Below, piece by piece: positions 9,301-18,128 of a stretch of 64,000 bases of DNA. The notes beneath the pieces were generated by a model. That model ran no database searches, was not told the DNA's origin, and worked only from the letters and a program-made list of their open reading frames with translations. The position numbers and the translations under genes are program-made. The stretch comes from a bacterium (lineage in GTDB: Bacteria; JAMCPX01). The first letter of the stretch is position 1, and every line of letters begins with the position of its first letter. Location of the stretch: the NCBI GenBank assembly GCA_021787665.1, contig JAJYLN010000009.1:1-64000 (forward strand). Direction: 5' to 3'.

Positions 9301-9592
9301 AGTCCGGGTCGTGAACAAGGTGCAGGAAGGGAGACCCCATATCGTGGACCTGATAAAGAACGGAGATATCGGAATGCTGATCAATACGACATTCGGAAAG
9401 AAGTCGATACGGGACTCGTACTCCATACGGAGATCTGCTATTACGTACAACATCCCTTACTACACCACCATCGAGGGTGCGCAGGCCGCCTACAAGGCGA
9501 TCGTCGCCCTCATCAATGGCACTATTACCGTTACGCCAATCCAGAGTCTGTACAGGCATCAGGGACCGGGGGGAGGAACAGAGCATGCATAA
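6326..9592 (+). CDS. carB: carbamoyl-phosphate synthase large subunit
   Basis: Makes carbamoyl phosphate from bicarbonate, ammonia supplied by CarA, and two ATP. At 1088 residues it has the full architecture: two tandem halves, each with a pre-ATP-grasp domain and an ATP-grasp domain (first half from about residue 8 with [18 protein letters not shown], second half from about 566 with [12 protein letters not shown]), and a C-terminal MGS-like allosteric domain from about 945. The start follows the radical SAM stop by three bases with only a weak upstream GGAG. It overlaps greA by eight bases. Confidence 0.97.
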   Translation: MPKRKDLKKIMLIGSGPIIIGQASEFDYSGTQSCKALRAEGIEGVLVNSNPATIMTDPEFADRTYIEPITPDILQKIIASERPDALLPTMGGQTALNMAVALSDSGVLKQYGVELIGARLDTIKKAEDRELFKSSMQKIGLKVPFSRYAHSKEEGIRFAKDIGFPVIIRPSFTLGGSGASIAYNREEFEDKLDYGLGASPSHEVLLEESVLGWKEFELEMMRDKNDNCIVVCSIENFDPMGVHTGDSITVAPAQTLTDKEYQNMRDAAIGIMREIGIESGGSNIQFAINPANGDMVVIEMNPRVSRSSALASKATGYPIAKVATKLAIGYTLDEITNDITKNTKASFEPSIDYVVTKIPKFTFEKFPQADNTLTTQMKSVGEAMAIGRTFKESFQKALRSLESGLYGLVPRIHPNDYRAPGTRDSLVSGLKRPSPDQLFSIGDALRMGLSVQEIHGYTMIDPWFLNNLREMVAYEDTIRSLKGYSLSSGQAVKVIKEAKKMGFADRYIAGLLGVAESALRKSRIASSIGPVYKVVDTCGAEFEAYTPYLYSTYEEENESSVSRKKRVIILGSGPNRIGQGIEFDYCCVHASFALREEGYESIMINSNPETVSTDYDTSDKLYFEPVTFEDVMSVVDHEKPQGVIVQFGGQTPLKLAKMLEAAGVQILGTSPDSIDIAEDRKRFRELLERIGLRQPASLTATSTEEAIRIGNTIGFPLILRPSYVLGGRAMEIVYDTESLVEYMEKAVNVSEDKPVLVDRFLESATEIDVDAISDGDLVVVGGIMEHIEEAGIHSGDSACSLPPFSLSKHLVDEITMQTKIIAKSLDVIGLINIQFAVKDNEVYILEVNPRASRTVPFVSKSIGVPLAKLAMKVMLGRKLKDLGFTKEVVTDYVTVKEAVLPFIKLPGVDTLLGPEMKSTGEVMGIDRDFALAFAKSQLASNTVLPSRGNVFISVKDSDKMLIVPIAKSLKELGFNIVATRGTAEVLRSSDIEVRVVNKVQEGRPHIVDLIKNGDIGMLINTTFGKKSIRDSYSIRRSAITYNIPYYTTIEGAQAAYKAIVALINGTITVTPIQSLYRHQGPGGGTEHA

Positions 9593-10076
9593 ATTTCCCA
9601 TTACTAAGACAGGATACGACAGCCTGAAGGAGAAGCTGAGGGTGCTCCAGCAGGTCGAGAGACCGAAGGTGGTCGTCGCCCTCGCTGAGGCGAGAAGCCA
9701 CGGCGATCTGAGCGAGAACGCAGAGTACGAGAGCGCGAAGGAGAAGCAGTCGTATCTGGACAGCAAGATACGGGAGATAGAAAACAAGCTTGCGAATGCG
9801 GAGATTATCGAGGTCGACAAGAGCAAGATCGACATCGGACAAGTCGCTTTCGGCGCATATGTGTCAATCAAGGAGCTGGGCACGGGCAGGGTCGTGAGCT
9901 ATCTCATCGTTGGAGAGGAGGAGGCCAATCTCGACAACGGCAGGATATCCATCACGTCGCCGCTTGCCCGGGAGCTTATCGGGTGCAGGAAGGGCGATGT
10001 CATAGAGCTCGAGGCCAGGAAGGCGATAAAGGAGTACGAGGTCGTTGAGATTTCGTACGACAGAATCCCGAAGTGA
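9585..10076 (+). CDS. greA: transcription elongation factor GreA
   Basis: Stimulates transcript cleavage by backtracked RNA polymerase. It is 163 residues long, with the N-terminal coiled coil carrying the hallmark [14 protein letters not shown] motif (about residues 32-45, with the acidic tip residues) and the C-terminal FKBP-like domain ending [12 protein letters not shown]. The start is the ATG overlapping the carB stop (MHKFPITK). GreA at the end of a carB operon is a recurring arrangement in several bacterial groups. It closes the pyr operon here. Confidence 0.96.
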   Translation: MHKFPITKTGYDSLKEKLRVLQQVERPKVVVALAEARSHGDLSENAEYESAKEKQSYLDSKIREIENKLANAEIIEVDKSKIDIGQVAFGAYVSIKELGTGRVVSYLIVGEEEANLDNGRISITSPLARELIGCRKGDVIELEARKAIKEYEVVEISYDRIPK

Positions 10077-10133
10077 CAGCATGTGCCGATCGCAGCCGGC
10101 GGTCGCCCACGGGAGGAGAGAAAGGGGAACGAT

Positions 10134-11279
10134 ATGGACGAGAGGATTACACAGGACGCACGACATTTTATTGACAGCGTGAGCAGGTTCGTAAAGGACG
10201 AGTGTATGCCGGTTGAGGACTCGATAGAGGAGACAGGAAGGCTGCCCGAAGCGCTGGTTCGCACGATGAGGGACATGGGGCTGTTCGGACTCAGGATACC
10301 TTCCGAGTACGGCGGTGCGGGCATGAACTTGCTCGACTATTGCTACGTGTTGAAGGAGCTTTCGAAGTCCCACGATGCCATACGCGCGATCATGAGCGTG
10401 AATAACGGCATCGGCTCCATGGCGATCGTGAACGAAGGGACTGAGGAGCAGAAGAGGCATTACTTACCGCTCCTCGCAAGTGGCGAATACATAGCGTCCT
10501 TCGCCCTGACGGAGCCGGGCGCTGGCTCCGATGCGTCCGCCCTGACGACGATGGCGGAAAGAACGGAGAAGGGATGGGTGCTGAACGGCATGAAACACTT
10601 CATAACGAACGCTCCGATAGCCGACATCTTTACTGTCATTGCGCTGACGGACAAGGAAAAGAGGGCGAAGGGCGGGATCAGCGCGTTTCTCGTGGACAAG
10701 GGCTCCCGGGGCCTGCGCATCGGCAATGTCCACAGCACCATGGGCGGGAAGGGCTGGCTACAGGCCGAGGTCATATTCGAGGATTGCCTCGTACCGGACG
10801 CTGGCCTGCTCGGCATGCCCGGCAGTGGTTTCAGAATAGCGATGAAAACACTCAACGAGGGGAGGCTCTCTGCTGCCGCATCCGCGATCGGAATAGGCGA
10901 GAGACTGCTGTCCATGGGCGTGGAGTATGCAAAGCTGAGGAAGCAATTCGGCAAGCCCATTGCGGAGTTCGAGGCTATCCAGTGGATGCTTGCTGATAGT
11001 GCCACGGAGCTGTATGCGGCTGACAGGATGCTTGCGGACACCGCCTCCCGGTTCGACCACGGTGAGGACATCCGCACCCACTCGAGCATGACGAAGCTGT
11101 TCGCGACCGAAGCTGCGTTCCGGGTAGCGGACCGGGTGCTCCAACTGCACGGGGGCATGGGCTTCATGAAAGAGACGAAGATCGAGCGGCTCTTCAGGGA
11201 CATACGGGCGTACCGGATCTTCGAGGGCACGTCCGAGATACAGAGGTTCATGATAGCGCGGGAGCTGTTGAAGGATTAA
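10134..11279 (+). CDS. acyl-CoA dehydrogenase
   Basis: An FAD-dependent dehydrogenase of the acyl-CoA family that introduces the alpha-beta double bond in acyl-CoA and passes electrons to ETF. It has 381 residues with the three standard domains. ALTEPGAGSDASAL, the FAD-site motif, is near residue 125. LQLHGGMGF and YRIFEGTSEIQ are near the end, and Glu 364 in the latter is the expected catalytic base. The start (MDERITQD) has an AAAGGGGA site. It follows greA by 57 bases and could be read from the same transcript. Chain-length specificity cannot be told; short-chain or glutaryl-type substrates are equally possible. Confidence 0.92.
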   Translation: MDERITQDARHFIDSVSRFVKDECMPVEDSIEETGRLPEALVRTMRDMGLFGLRIPSEYGGAGMNLLDYCYVLKELSKSHDAIRAIMSVNNGIGSMAIVNEGTEEQKRHYLPLLASGEYIASFALTEPGAGSDASALTTMAERTEKGWVLNGMKHFITNAPIADIFTVIALTDKEKRAKGGISAFLVDKGSRGLRIGNVHSTMGGKGWLQAEVIFEDCLVPDAGLLGMPGSGFRIAMKTLNEGRLSAAASAIGIGERLLSMGVEYAKLRKQFGKPIAEFEAIQWMLADSATELYAADRMLADTASRFDHGEDIRTHSSMTKLFATEAAFRVADRVLQLHGGMGFMKETKIERLFRDIRAYRIFEGTSEIQRFMIARELLKD

Positions 11280-11331
11280 GAAGCACGGAAGTGTTCTGGC
11301 ATTTTCGACAAGACTCTGGTAGAATGTCGCT

Positions 11332-12537
11332 ATGTTTGGTCAATTTCTGATACAGCGAAAAGCTATAACGATGGAGCAGCTTACCGAGGCTCTCAATGCA
11401 CAGGTCGTATTCGGAGGCAGGCTGGGCACAAACCTCGTCGAATCCGGCGTCCTGTCAGAGGCCACGCTCGAAGTCCTGCTGGCGGCGTACTATAACCTTA
11501 CGGCCCTGCCCCTCGAGAAAACACAGAACATAAAGACGAGTGTCCTGAAGCTGGTGCCCCTGAATATCGTAAAGAGGCTGAGGGTGATACCCTTTGAGCA
11601 GGGTGAAAAGCAAATCCACGTCGTCTTTATGGATCCCGCCAGGCTTGATGCGATCGACGAGCTCTCTTTTGTAACGGGTATGACCGTACGGCCGTATGTA
11701 GTACCGGAGATACGGTTCCTGCTTATGCTGGAGCATTATTATGGTATAAAAAGGGACGTCAGGTATATAACCATGTCAAAGCAGGACACCGGGCGGTTCA
11801 TGTCCGACAGAATGAGCAGCAGACCTACCCCGGCAAGGACGCGCACCGAAGACAGGCGCCTGCCGCAGACGGTCGACCGCACAGGCCCTTCAGCGGTCAT
11901 TGCGCCGTTGTCCTCCGGCGAAGAACTTACCACGGAGGAAGAGTTCCAGAAGATGCTCAGAACCACATCCCCGGTAACCGAGAACGGGGCACCTGCCCTG
12001 GAACTCTCGCAGGACATGGAGATGGATCAGGAACTGCGTCTCACGCACCCGGGGAACATGGCTGAGGCCTTATCCATGCTGTCGACTTCAGGCACACGCG
12101 ACGATATAGCTGCCGTCGTGCTCGGGCATGCGCTTTCCGTATTCAAGAGGGCCGCGATGTTCATCATCTACAAGGGTATCGCAATGGGGTGGGAGGGTGT
12201 CGGGCAGGGGGTCAAGAGAACGAACATCAAGCAGCTCATGATACCCCTGGACCAGGCGTCTGCCTTCAAGTTCGTGCATGACACCGGCGCGTATTTCGTG
12301 GGCCCTGCGCAGGACAACGAGCTGAACAGAGACTTCTTTCTCCTGCTCGGCGGGAAGCCCCCCAGGACGGTCGTTATCCTGCCGATCCACTACAGGGGCA
12401 GCCTCGTACAGATGCTCTACGGAGACAACGGAGGGGGCGAGTTCGCCTCTACGGACTTCGGAGAGCTCCTGGTGCTCCTGCAAAAGGTGCCGGAGGTCCT
12501 TGGGACGCTCGTGACGAAGATGAGGAGGATGGCGTGA
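11332..12537 (+). CDS. GspE N-terminal (MshEN)-domain protein without ATPase
   Basis: A 401-residue protein. Residues 1 to about 150 resemble the T2SSE-N/MshEN domain found in front of type II secretion and type IV pilus ATPases, with the FGQFLIQRKAI and LVESGVLSE motifs; some of these domains bind c-di-GMP. After a low-complexity linker (about 160-235) comes a second soluble domain of about 165 residues with an alpha/beta pattern that may be GAF-like. There is no Walker A motif, so it is not a secretion ATPase. It overlaps the following lipase gene by four bases. It may be a regulatory or c-di-GMP-sensing protein; that is inference. Confidence 0.7.
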   Translation: MFGQFLIQRKAITMEQLTEALNAQVVFGGRLGTNLVESGVLSEATLEVLLAAYYNLTALPLEKTQNIKTSVLKLVPLNIVKRLRVIPFEQGEKQIHVVFMDPARLDAIDELSFVTGMTVRPYVVPEIRFLLMLEHYYGIKRDVRYITMSKQDTGRFMSDRMSSRPTPARTRTEDRRLPQTVDRTGPSAVIAPLSSGEELTTEEEFQKMLRTTSPVTENGAPALELSQDMEMDQELRLTHPGNMAEALSMLSTSGTRDDIAAVVLGHALSVFKRAAMFIIYKGIAMGWEGVGQGVKRTNIKQLMIPLDQASAFKFVHDTGAYFVGPAQDNELNRDFFLLLGGKPPRTVVILPIHYRGSLVQMLYGDNGGGEFASTDFGELLVLLQKVPEVLGTLVTKMRRMA

Positions 12538-13352
12538 TTATCGTCAGCATCCTTGCGTGGGTCTTCAGAGTCGTCCTGGTGTATGTCATCCTGCAGTTCG
12601 TACTGACGATCTATGACAGACTCAGCGTGCAGCACAAGCCCCTGGAGGGCGGCCTGGGCATCGTGGTGTGGGAGGTCCTGTATGAGGCAATGGTGACGTG
12701 GCTTGCGTTTCTGACCTATGGCATAGGCTTCATCGACTACGATGCGATCTTTCTCAGAAGGCGGGACAAAAGGTACCCGCCGGTTCTGCTCATCCATGGC
12801 TATATGATGAACAGGGCATACTACCTGTACCTGCATGTCAGGCTCGCTCTCGATGGGTTCAGAGTGTTCAGCGTGAACCTGTATCCGCCCCTGCGCTCCA
12901 TACCAGAGCTTGCCGAGCGCCTGGCCGACAAGATGGACTACATAGCGGACAAGACAGGGGAGAAGGAGGCCTTCCTGATAGGGCACAGCATGGGCGGTCT
13001 CGTAGCGCGGTCTTACGCTGCCTCACCAAGGGGGAGCGGCAGGGTAAAGAGGCTCATAACCATTGCGAGCCCACACAGGGGCACCCGCATCGCCGTCCTG
13101 GGCCTCGGAAAGAACGCAAGGGAGATGGTGCCCGGCAGCGCGTTCCTGCAGTCACTCGATGAGAAGCCGTTACCACGTATCTATGCGCTGTGGTCGACAC
13201 TGGACAACATGGTCGTGCCTCCGGAAAATGCGTATACCGAGGGCATGCCCAACATGTCCGTGCCGTTCCGGGGCCATATTGCAATGCTGTTTTCGAATAC
13301 CGTGTACAGACACGTTGTTTTCCTGCTCAGGGGAGAGACAGAAGACGCCTGA
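12534..13352 (+). CDS. alpha/beta hydrolase (lipase/esterase, membrane-anchored)
   Basis: A 272-residue alpha/beta hydrolase of the triacylglycerol lipase/PGAP1-like kind. An N-terminal hydrophobic stretch (about residues 1-26, then more up to 70) suggests a membrane anchor. The oxyanion motif LLIHGYMMN is near residue 84 and the nucleophile Ser sits in GHSMGG near residue 150; a distal Asp and a late His (RGHIAM) complete a plausible triad. It starts at GTG overlapping the previous stop (GTGA). As the first enzyme of the lipid locus it could release or transfer an acyl chain from a membrane lipid. The substrate is unknown. Confidence 0.85.
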   Translation: MIIVSILAWVFRVVLVYVILQFVLTIYDRLSVQHKPLEGGLGIVVWEVLYEAMVTWLAFLTYGIGFIDYDAIFLRRRDKRYPPVLLIHGYMMNRAYYLYLHVRLALDGFRVFSVNLYPPLRSIPELAERLADKMDYIADKTGEKEAFLIGHSMGGLVARSYAASPRGSGRVKRLITIASPHRGTRIAVLGLGKNAREMVPGSAFLQSLDEKPLPRIYALWSTLDNMVVPPENAYTEGMPNMSVPFRGHIAMLFSNTVYRHVVFLLRGETEDA

Positions 13353-14106
13353 GCATTTACCAAATACTGAGCCTCTGCATATCCCTCCGCGGTTTGCATT
13401 CATCATACCGGTATATAATCATGCAGCCGGGATCGGGTCTGTTATCGCGCGCGCCCTTTCGCTCGGGTTCCCGATCTTCGTCGTAGACGACGGATCGACC
13501 GATACCACGCCGGAGGTCTTAAAATTGATCCAGGGGGTAACGGTCATACGCCACCCCCAAAACCTCGGTAAGGGAGCGGCACTGCTTACCGGCTTTGCCG
13601 CAGCTGCCGTAATCGCCGACTTTGCCATCACCATAGATGCGGATGGCCAGCACGACCCCGTGGACGCTCTCCGGCTCGTCGGGCTGTTGAAATCTGGCCG
13701 GCCGGCGCTTGTAATCGGGAGACGGGAAAACATGCTTGACGATACGACGATTAAATGGACCAGCCGCTTCGGCAGGAAGTTCTCGAACTTCTGGGTTTGG
13801 ATTTCCGGCGGGCCGTTCCTATCTGACACGCAGAGCGGGTTCAGGGTATACCCGCTGCGCGAGATACTCGGTCTTAGGTCCAGGGCAAGGAGGTTCCAGT
13901 TCGAGGTGGAGATCGTGGTACTGGCGCACTGGAAAGGCATAGGTATCATCGAGGCGCCGGTGAAGGTGACGTATCAGCGCGGAAAGGACCGTGTGTCCCA
14001 TTTCCGACCTTTTGTTGATTTCTGGAGGAATGGCGGGACGTTCGGCAGGCTGATAGCCCTGAGGCTTCTGCCCATGCCCCTGAGACGGAGATTGATCCAG
14101 AAATGA
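13315..14106 (+). CDS. family 2 glycosyltransferase (dolichyl-phosphate mannose synthase-like)
   Basis: A GT2 enzyme that moves a sugar from a nucleotide donor, often to a lipid carrier. The FIIPVYNHA strand, the DDGST motif, the KGAALLTGF motif and the metal-binding DADGQHDP motif are all present. A late hydrophobic and basic tail suggests peripheral membrane binding. The start is unclear: the conserved domain has no ATG in front of it outside the lipase gene. TTG at 13315, overlapping the lipase end, is used here, and CTG at 13375 is the alternative. It overlaps the next gene by four bases. In aryl-polyene-type loci a GT2 domain is paired with an acyltransferase, and a separate acyltransferase follows two genes on. 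Confidence 0.82.
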   Translation: MFSCSGERQKTPEHLPNTEPLHIPPRFAFIIPVYNHAAGIGSVIARALSLGFPIFVVDDGSTDTTPEVLKLIQGVTVIRHPQNLGKGAALLTGFAAAAVIADFAITIDADGQHDPVDALRLVGLLKSGRPALVIGRRENMLDDTTIKWTSRFGRKFSNFWVWISGGPFLSDTQSGFRVYPLREILGLRSRARRFQFEVEIVVLAHWKGIGIIEAPVKVTYQRGKDRVSHFRPFVDFWRNGGTFGRLIALRLLPMPLRRRLIQK

Positions 14107-17100
14107 ACGCGAATACGGCTATTATCAGGTGGAAGGTCGTTGTCCTTGTCATACTCATTTTTGCAGGGATATATGTGGCCGGGGAGCGCAACCTTCACGT
14201 GGAAACCGATATAACCAAGGGCCTGCCGAAACAGGACCATGTGATTGCCGATGCCAGATATATTATAACCCATTACCCGGTGTTCGACCGGGTCTTCATC
14301 GATATTGGCCTGACCAAGGGAGATTCAGACACCGGCATCCTCGTGAAGGCCGCTGCATATATGCAGCGGGGGCTCCAGATAAGCGGACTGTTCAAGGAAG
14401 TGGGATTGGGGTCATCTGCAAACGCCCTGCCGCTTCTGCTATCGAGGGTAGTGTCCAATCTCCCTTCGCTCTTCTCCCGGGAGGAGCTGGAAAGGAAGGT
14501 CCTTCCTCTGTTGAGCGATGGCTCCGTCAGTTCACGCCTGCAGCATGACATGAATACCCTGCAGGGGCTCGAGGGGCTGGGGCAAGCCGGCTTGATAGCG
14601 CATGACCCGCTGGGACTGCGGAACCTTGTTCTTGCACGCATGGGTGCACTCATGCCGGTGCACGATGCCACGATCTCTGACGGTTTCATTATGAGCAAGG
14701 ACCGCAGGCACATTCTTATCATCGCGGAGCCTGCACAGCAAGCGACAGACAACGTATTCGCGCGTAAGATAAACACCCTTATAAACAGTTTAATTGCAGC
14801 TATGGACCAACAAGTTGCAGGGTCCGCAGGGCAAATCACCGTCACGCCGATCGGATCATACAGGGCAGCCATCGACAATGAGAAAGTCGCGAAGAGGGAC
14901 ACCATGCGCGTGGTACTCCTCTCTACGCTGGGGATAGCACTGCTCCTGCTCATCAGCTTTCCGAGATGGTACATCGGCCTGATGGCGCTCATACCTGCCG
15001 TTGCCGGTACTGCGGCTGCACTGCTCGTGATGTCCCTGCTCAGGCACAGCATGTCCCTGCTTGCGATCGGCTTCGGAGGGGCCATTATCTCTATGAATGT
15101 CGACTACGGTATCGCGTACCTCATGTTTCTTGACCAGGCTGTGGCGACCTCCGGCACGTATGCATCGAGACAGTCGTTCTGGGTGGGGCTCGGGGCGTCG
15201 TTCACCACCGTGGGATCCTTCCTCGCATTGAGCTTCAGTGGTTTCCCGATCCTTGCGGAGATTGGCTGGTTTACCGCGATAGGCACGCTCCTTTCCTTTG
15301 CATTCGTGCATACGATCTTTCCGCTGGTATTCCACAGGATGTCGCCGGCGAGGCGGGAGGGCATTATGCCGATGGCAAAGATGACGAGCCGCCTCGCGTC
15401 CTCGAGCGGGTGGAGCGCACTCATCGTAACGGTCGTCTTCGGGCTGGTCATGGCGTTCTTTGCCAGACCGGGAGTCAGGGCCGATATACAGGCGATGAAC
15501 AACGAGAGCGCATCCACCCATAAAGCTGAGAACACGGTTATGCAGACATGGGGCAATATACTCTCAGGAGCAACGTACGTCCTTATGCAGGGGCATTCCG
15601 CCAATGCCCTGCAGGACCGCGCGGACGATCTGCATACGTTCATCAGGGAGCAGAAGTCTGTGGGTATGGTGCACGCCGGGTTCTCGCTTTCGTCCCTGTT
15701 TCCCGGGGAGGCGCTGGCACAAAAGCATGAGGCTGCATGGAAGGCATTCTGGACGACCGACAGGATCAAGGCCCTGCGCGAAACAATCTCCCGCGCAGCG
15801 TCTCTTACCGGCTTTTCCCGTAATGCCTTTGATCCGTTCTTTACGATACTGGGCGCACCAAAGCCTCCGGATACGATAATCCCCCCGGAGCTTTACCAGC
15901 TACTCGGCGTATCCCGGAGCAGGGACAACAACGAGTGGATGATGATCAGTGCAATTCAGCCCGGACCGGCCTATAACCCGAAGGTGTTCTACACAGACCT
16001 CTCTGCAGAAGGCATAGGCAAGATGCTCGATGCCGACTGGTTTACGAAGAGGCTGTCGGACCTGCTTTTCAATATGTTTGTCCGCATGGGTATACTATGC
16101 GGGGTAGGGCTCGTTGTGGTCCTGATATTCTATTTCATGGACATGGTCCTGGTAGCCCTGGCCCTGGTGCCGGTAGCATTTGCCCTGGTCTGCGCCTTCG
16201 CGACCTATCATCTGCTCCATATCCCTCTGGACATCCCGAGTCTGCTGCTGGTCGTTATCGTGTTCGGCATGGGCAGCGACTATCCTATCTACTTCATAGG
16301 CGCATACCAGCGTTATTTTGACGAGCATGATCCTTCCATGCGTCCCCTGCGTGCTGCGGTGTTCCTCAATGCGGGGTCCACGATCACAGGCCTCGGGGTG
16401 CTGGCATTCGCAGGACATACCATGCTCAGGAGTGCGGGGCTCAGCATGGTGCTCGGTCTGTGCTATGCCCTTATCGGTACGGTTGCCATCCTTCCGCCCC
16501 TATTGCGGCTGATCTACACGCCCCGGGTGGGGCGTATCGGGCAGGGCGTTACAGCGGGTTCCCGTGAACACAGGACCGGCACGTTGTCCGCGTATAGGTA
16601 TATGGAAACCTATGTCAGGATGTTTGCAAGGTTCAAAATCAAGCTTGACCCGATGTTCGAAAGGCTTGCCGGCTTCGTGCGGCCACACGACAGAGTCATG
16701 GACATCGGGTGCGGGTACGGCGTGCCGGGCGCATGGCTGATCCATCTGTATCCAGGTGTATCCTTGTTCGGTATCGAACCGAATGCAGACCGCGTGAGGG
16801 TGGCACAGAGGGCATGGGGGCACCGTGGGACTGCTGTGCAGGGCAGGGCGCCGGACGTTCCGGTATCCGAAGGCAGCTACGATACGGTCCTTATGCTCGA
16901 TATGATCCATTATATTCCGGACACAGAGCTTATGCATACCCTCGCAGCCGTAGCCTCGTGTCTGCGCCCCGGCGGGTTGCTCGTGATCCGGGCAACTGTC
17001 CCTTCATCGAAGTACGTGCCATGGGAGCGCTGGCTTGAGCAGGTCAAGCTCAGAGCACGAGGACAGCGGTATTACTTCCGGTCCCAAGACAAGGTCACCG

Positions 17101-17204
17101 AGATTGTTACAACGGCGGGCTTTGAGCCGGTATATACCGGGGAAAGTGCGAAGGGAAGAGAAGAGACATGGTTCGTGTTTCAGAAAGGGGAGGAGCGGGT
17201 TTGA
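14103..17204 (+). CDS. MMPL-family lipid exporter fused to SAM-dependent methyltransferase
   Basis: A 1033-residue fusion. Residues 1 to about 800 form an RND/MMPL-type exporter: one N-terminal membrane helix (about 8-26), a periplasmic domain, a helix bundle (about 275-460), a second periplasmic domain and a second bundle (about 655-800). It resembles the predicted exporters (COG4258) of aryl-polyene and related lipid loci. Residues about 840-1030 form a class I methyltransferase with the SAM motif MDIGCGYGVPGAW and a DMIHYIP post-II motif. A carrier that transports and a cytosolic enzyme that methylates the cargo, or its neighbours, are thus made as one chain. No stop or frameshift divides them. 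Confidence 0.87.
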   Translation: MNANTAIIRWKVVVLVILIFAGIYVAGERNLHVETDITKGLPKQDHVIADARYIITHYPVFDRVFIDIGLTKGDSDTGILVKAAAYMQRGLQISGLFKEVGLGSSANALPLLLSRVVSNLPSLFSREELERKVLPLLSDGSVSSRLQHDMNTLQGLEGLGQAGLIAHDPLGLRNLVLARMGALMPVHDATISDGFIMSKDRRHILIIAEPAQQATDNVFARKINTLINSLIAAMDQQVAGSAGQITVTPIGSYRAAIDNEKVAKRDTMRVVLLSTLGIALLLLISFPRWYIGLMALIPAVAGTAAALLVMSLLRHSMSLLAIGFGGAIISMNVDYGIAYLMFLDQAVATSGTYASRQSFWVGLGASFTTVGSFLALSFSGFPILAEIGWFTAIGTLLSFAFVHTIFPLVFHRMSPARREGIMPMAKMTSRLASSSGWSALIVTVVFGLVMAFFARPGVRADIQAMNNESASTHKAENTVMQTWGNILSGATYVLMQGHSANALQDRADDLHTFIREQKSVGMVHAGFSLSSLFPGEALAQKHEAAWKAFWTTDRIKALRETISRAASLTGFSRNAFDPFFTILGAPKPPDTIIPPELYQLLGVSRSRDNNEWMMISAIQPGPAYNPKVFYTDLSAEGIGKMLDADWFTKRLSDLLFNMFVRMGILCGVGLVVVLIFYFMDMVLVALALVPVAFALVCAFATYHLLHIPLDIPSLLLVVIVFGMGSDYPIYFIGAYQRYFDEHDPSMRPLRAAVFLNAGSTITGLGVLAFAGHTMLRSAGLSMVLGLCYALIGTVAILPPLLRLIYTPRVGRIGQGVTAGSREHRTGTLSAYRYMETYVRMFARFKIKLDPMFERLAGFVRPHDRVMDIGCGYGVPGAWLIHLYPGVSLFGIEPNADRVRVAQRAWGHRGTAVQGRAPDVPVSEGSYDTVLMLDMIHYIPDTELMHTLAAVASCLRPGGLLVIRATVPSSKYVPWERWLEQVKLRARGQRYYFRSQDKVTEIVTTAGFEPVYTGESAKGREETWFVFQKGEERV

Positions 17205-17207
17205 GGG

Positions 17208-18128
17208 ATGAACAGGCTTATCCAGTTCATCTTTTATATGAAGGGGCTGTTCTATAAGCTCAACTCTTTTTTAGCCCGCATGGTCGGGCTGTGGGTCGTT
17301 TCTTTGTCCGCATGGCTCATTACCAGTATATACTTTCTATGCCTGCCGTGGAGGACCGCCTCCAGCGTAAGGTTTTACCGGGCTCTCTATCCTGAAAGGG
17401 GTGTCCTTTCCCCTTTGTGGCATGCGTGGAAGCAATACCACCATTTTTCTACCGTATTCGTTGACAGGCTCAGGTTCGGGAAAGCAGGAGGGCTCACGTG
17501 GGTGGGTCAGGGGCTGGAACATCTCACCGCAGCAGCACAGAAAGGTGAATACGGCATCCTGCTCACCACGCATTTCGGGAACTGGGAGGCGGCGGCGCGC
17601 GGGCTTCAATCCCTGAACTTCAAAATCCTTTTATTCATGGGCTCACAGCAGTACGAGCAGATCGAGGCGCAGATCAAGCAGGACCTTGCAAACCACGGGA
17701 TCTCGATCGTGGCCGTGTCCAAAGACTCGGACGCGCAGTTCGAGGGATTGGAGGGCCTGCATTTTCTGAAGAACAAGGGATTTGTGGGGATGGCGGGAGA
17801 TCTCCTGTGGAGCAAGGGGCAGAAGTCCATCAAGGTAAAGTTCCTCGGTCATGACGTCTTCCTGCCGCAGGCCCCGTATGTCTTTGCACTGGTCACGGGC
17901 GCGCCCCTGTTCGTGTTTTTCGTCATTCGGACAGGCAAGGGTAGCTATCGGATCGTTGCCCACCCGCCGATCTATGTAAAAGCAGGGTCCAGGGACCAGA
18001 GGGACACGGCCATGCAGAGGGCAGCGCTGCATTATGTGGCACTGCTGGAACAGACCGTACGGCAGTATCCGGACCACTGGTACCACTTTACACCTCTGTG
18101 GATTGATGCTACGAAAGGAAGCGAATGA
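17208..18128 (+). CDS. LpxL/HtrB-like acyltransferase
   Basis: A 306-residue lysophospholipid/lipid A-type acyltransferase, membrane-bound at the cytoplasmic face. An N-terminal hydrophobic helix lies at about residues 24-45. The catalytic HX4E motif is seen in TTHFGNWEAA (about residue 124) and the GDLLWSKGQ motif corresponds to the second conserved block. It would transfer an acyl chain from ACP or CoA to a glycolipid. Together with the GT2 two genes upstream it mirrors the glycosyl/acyl-transferase pair of aryl-polyene-like loci. It overlaps the following radical SAM gene by four bases. Confidence 0.85.
   Translation: MNRLIQFIFYMKGLFYKLNSFLARMVGLWVVSLSAWLITSIYFLCLPWRTASSVRFYRALYPERGVLSPLWHAWKQYHHFSTVFVDRLRFGKAGGLTWVGQGLEHLTAAAQKGEYGILLTTHFGNWEAAARGLQSLNFKILLFMGSQQYEQIEAQIKQDLANHGISIVAVSKDSDAQFEGLEGLHFLKNKGFVGMAGDLLWSKGQKSIKVKFLGHDVFLPQAPYVFALVTGAPLFVFFVIRTGKGSYRIVAHPPIYVKAGSRDQRDTAMQRAALHYVALLEQTVRQYPDHWYHFTPLWIDATKGSE

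Noticed and set aside
13375-13377. CTG as the glycosyltransferase start
   Set aside because: It sits well before the conserved domain, but CTG starts are rare; TTG at 13315 is slightly more plausible, so this was kept only as an alternative.
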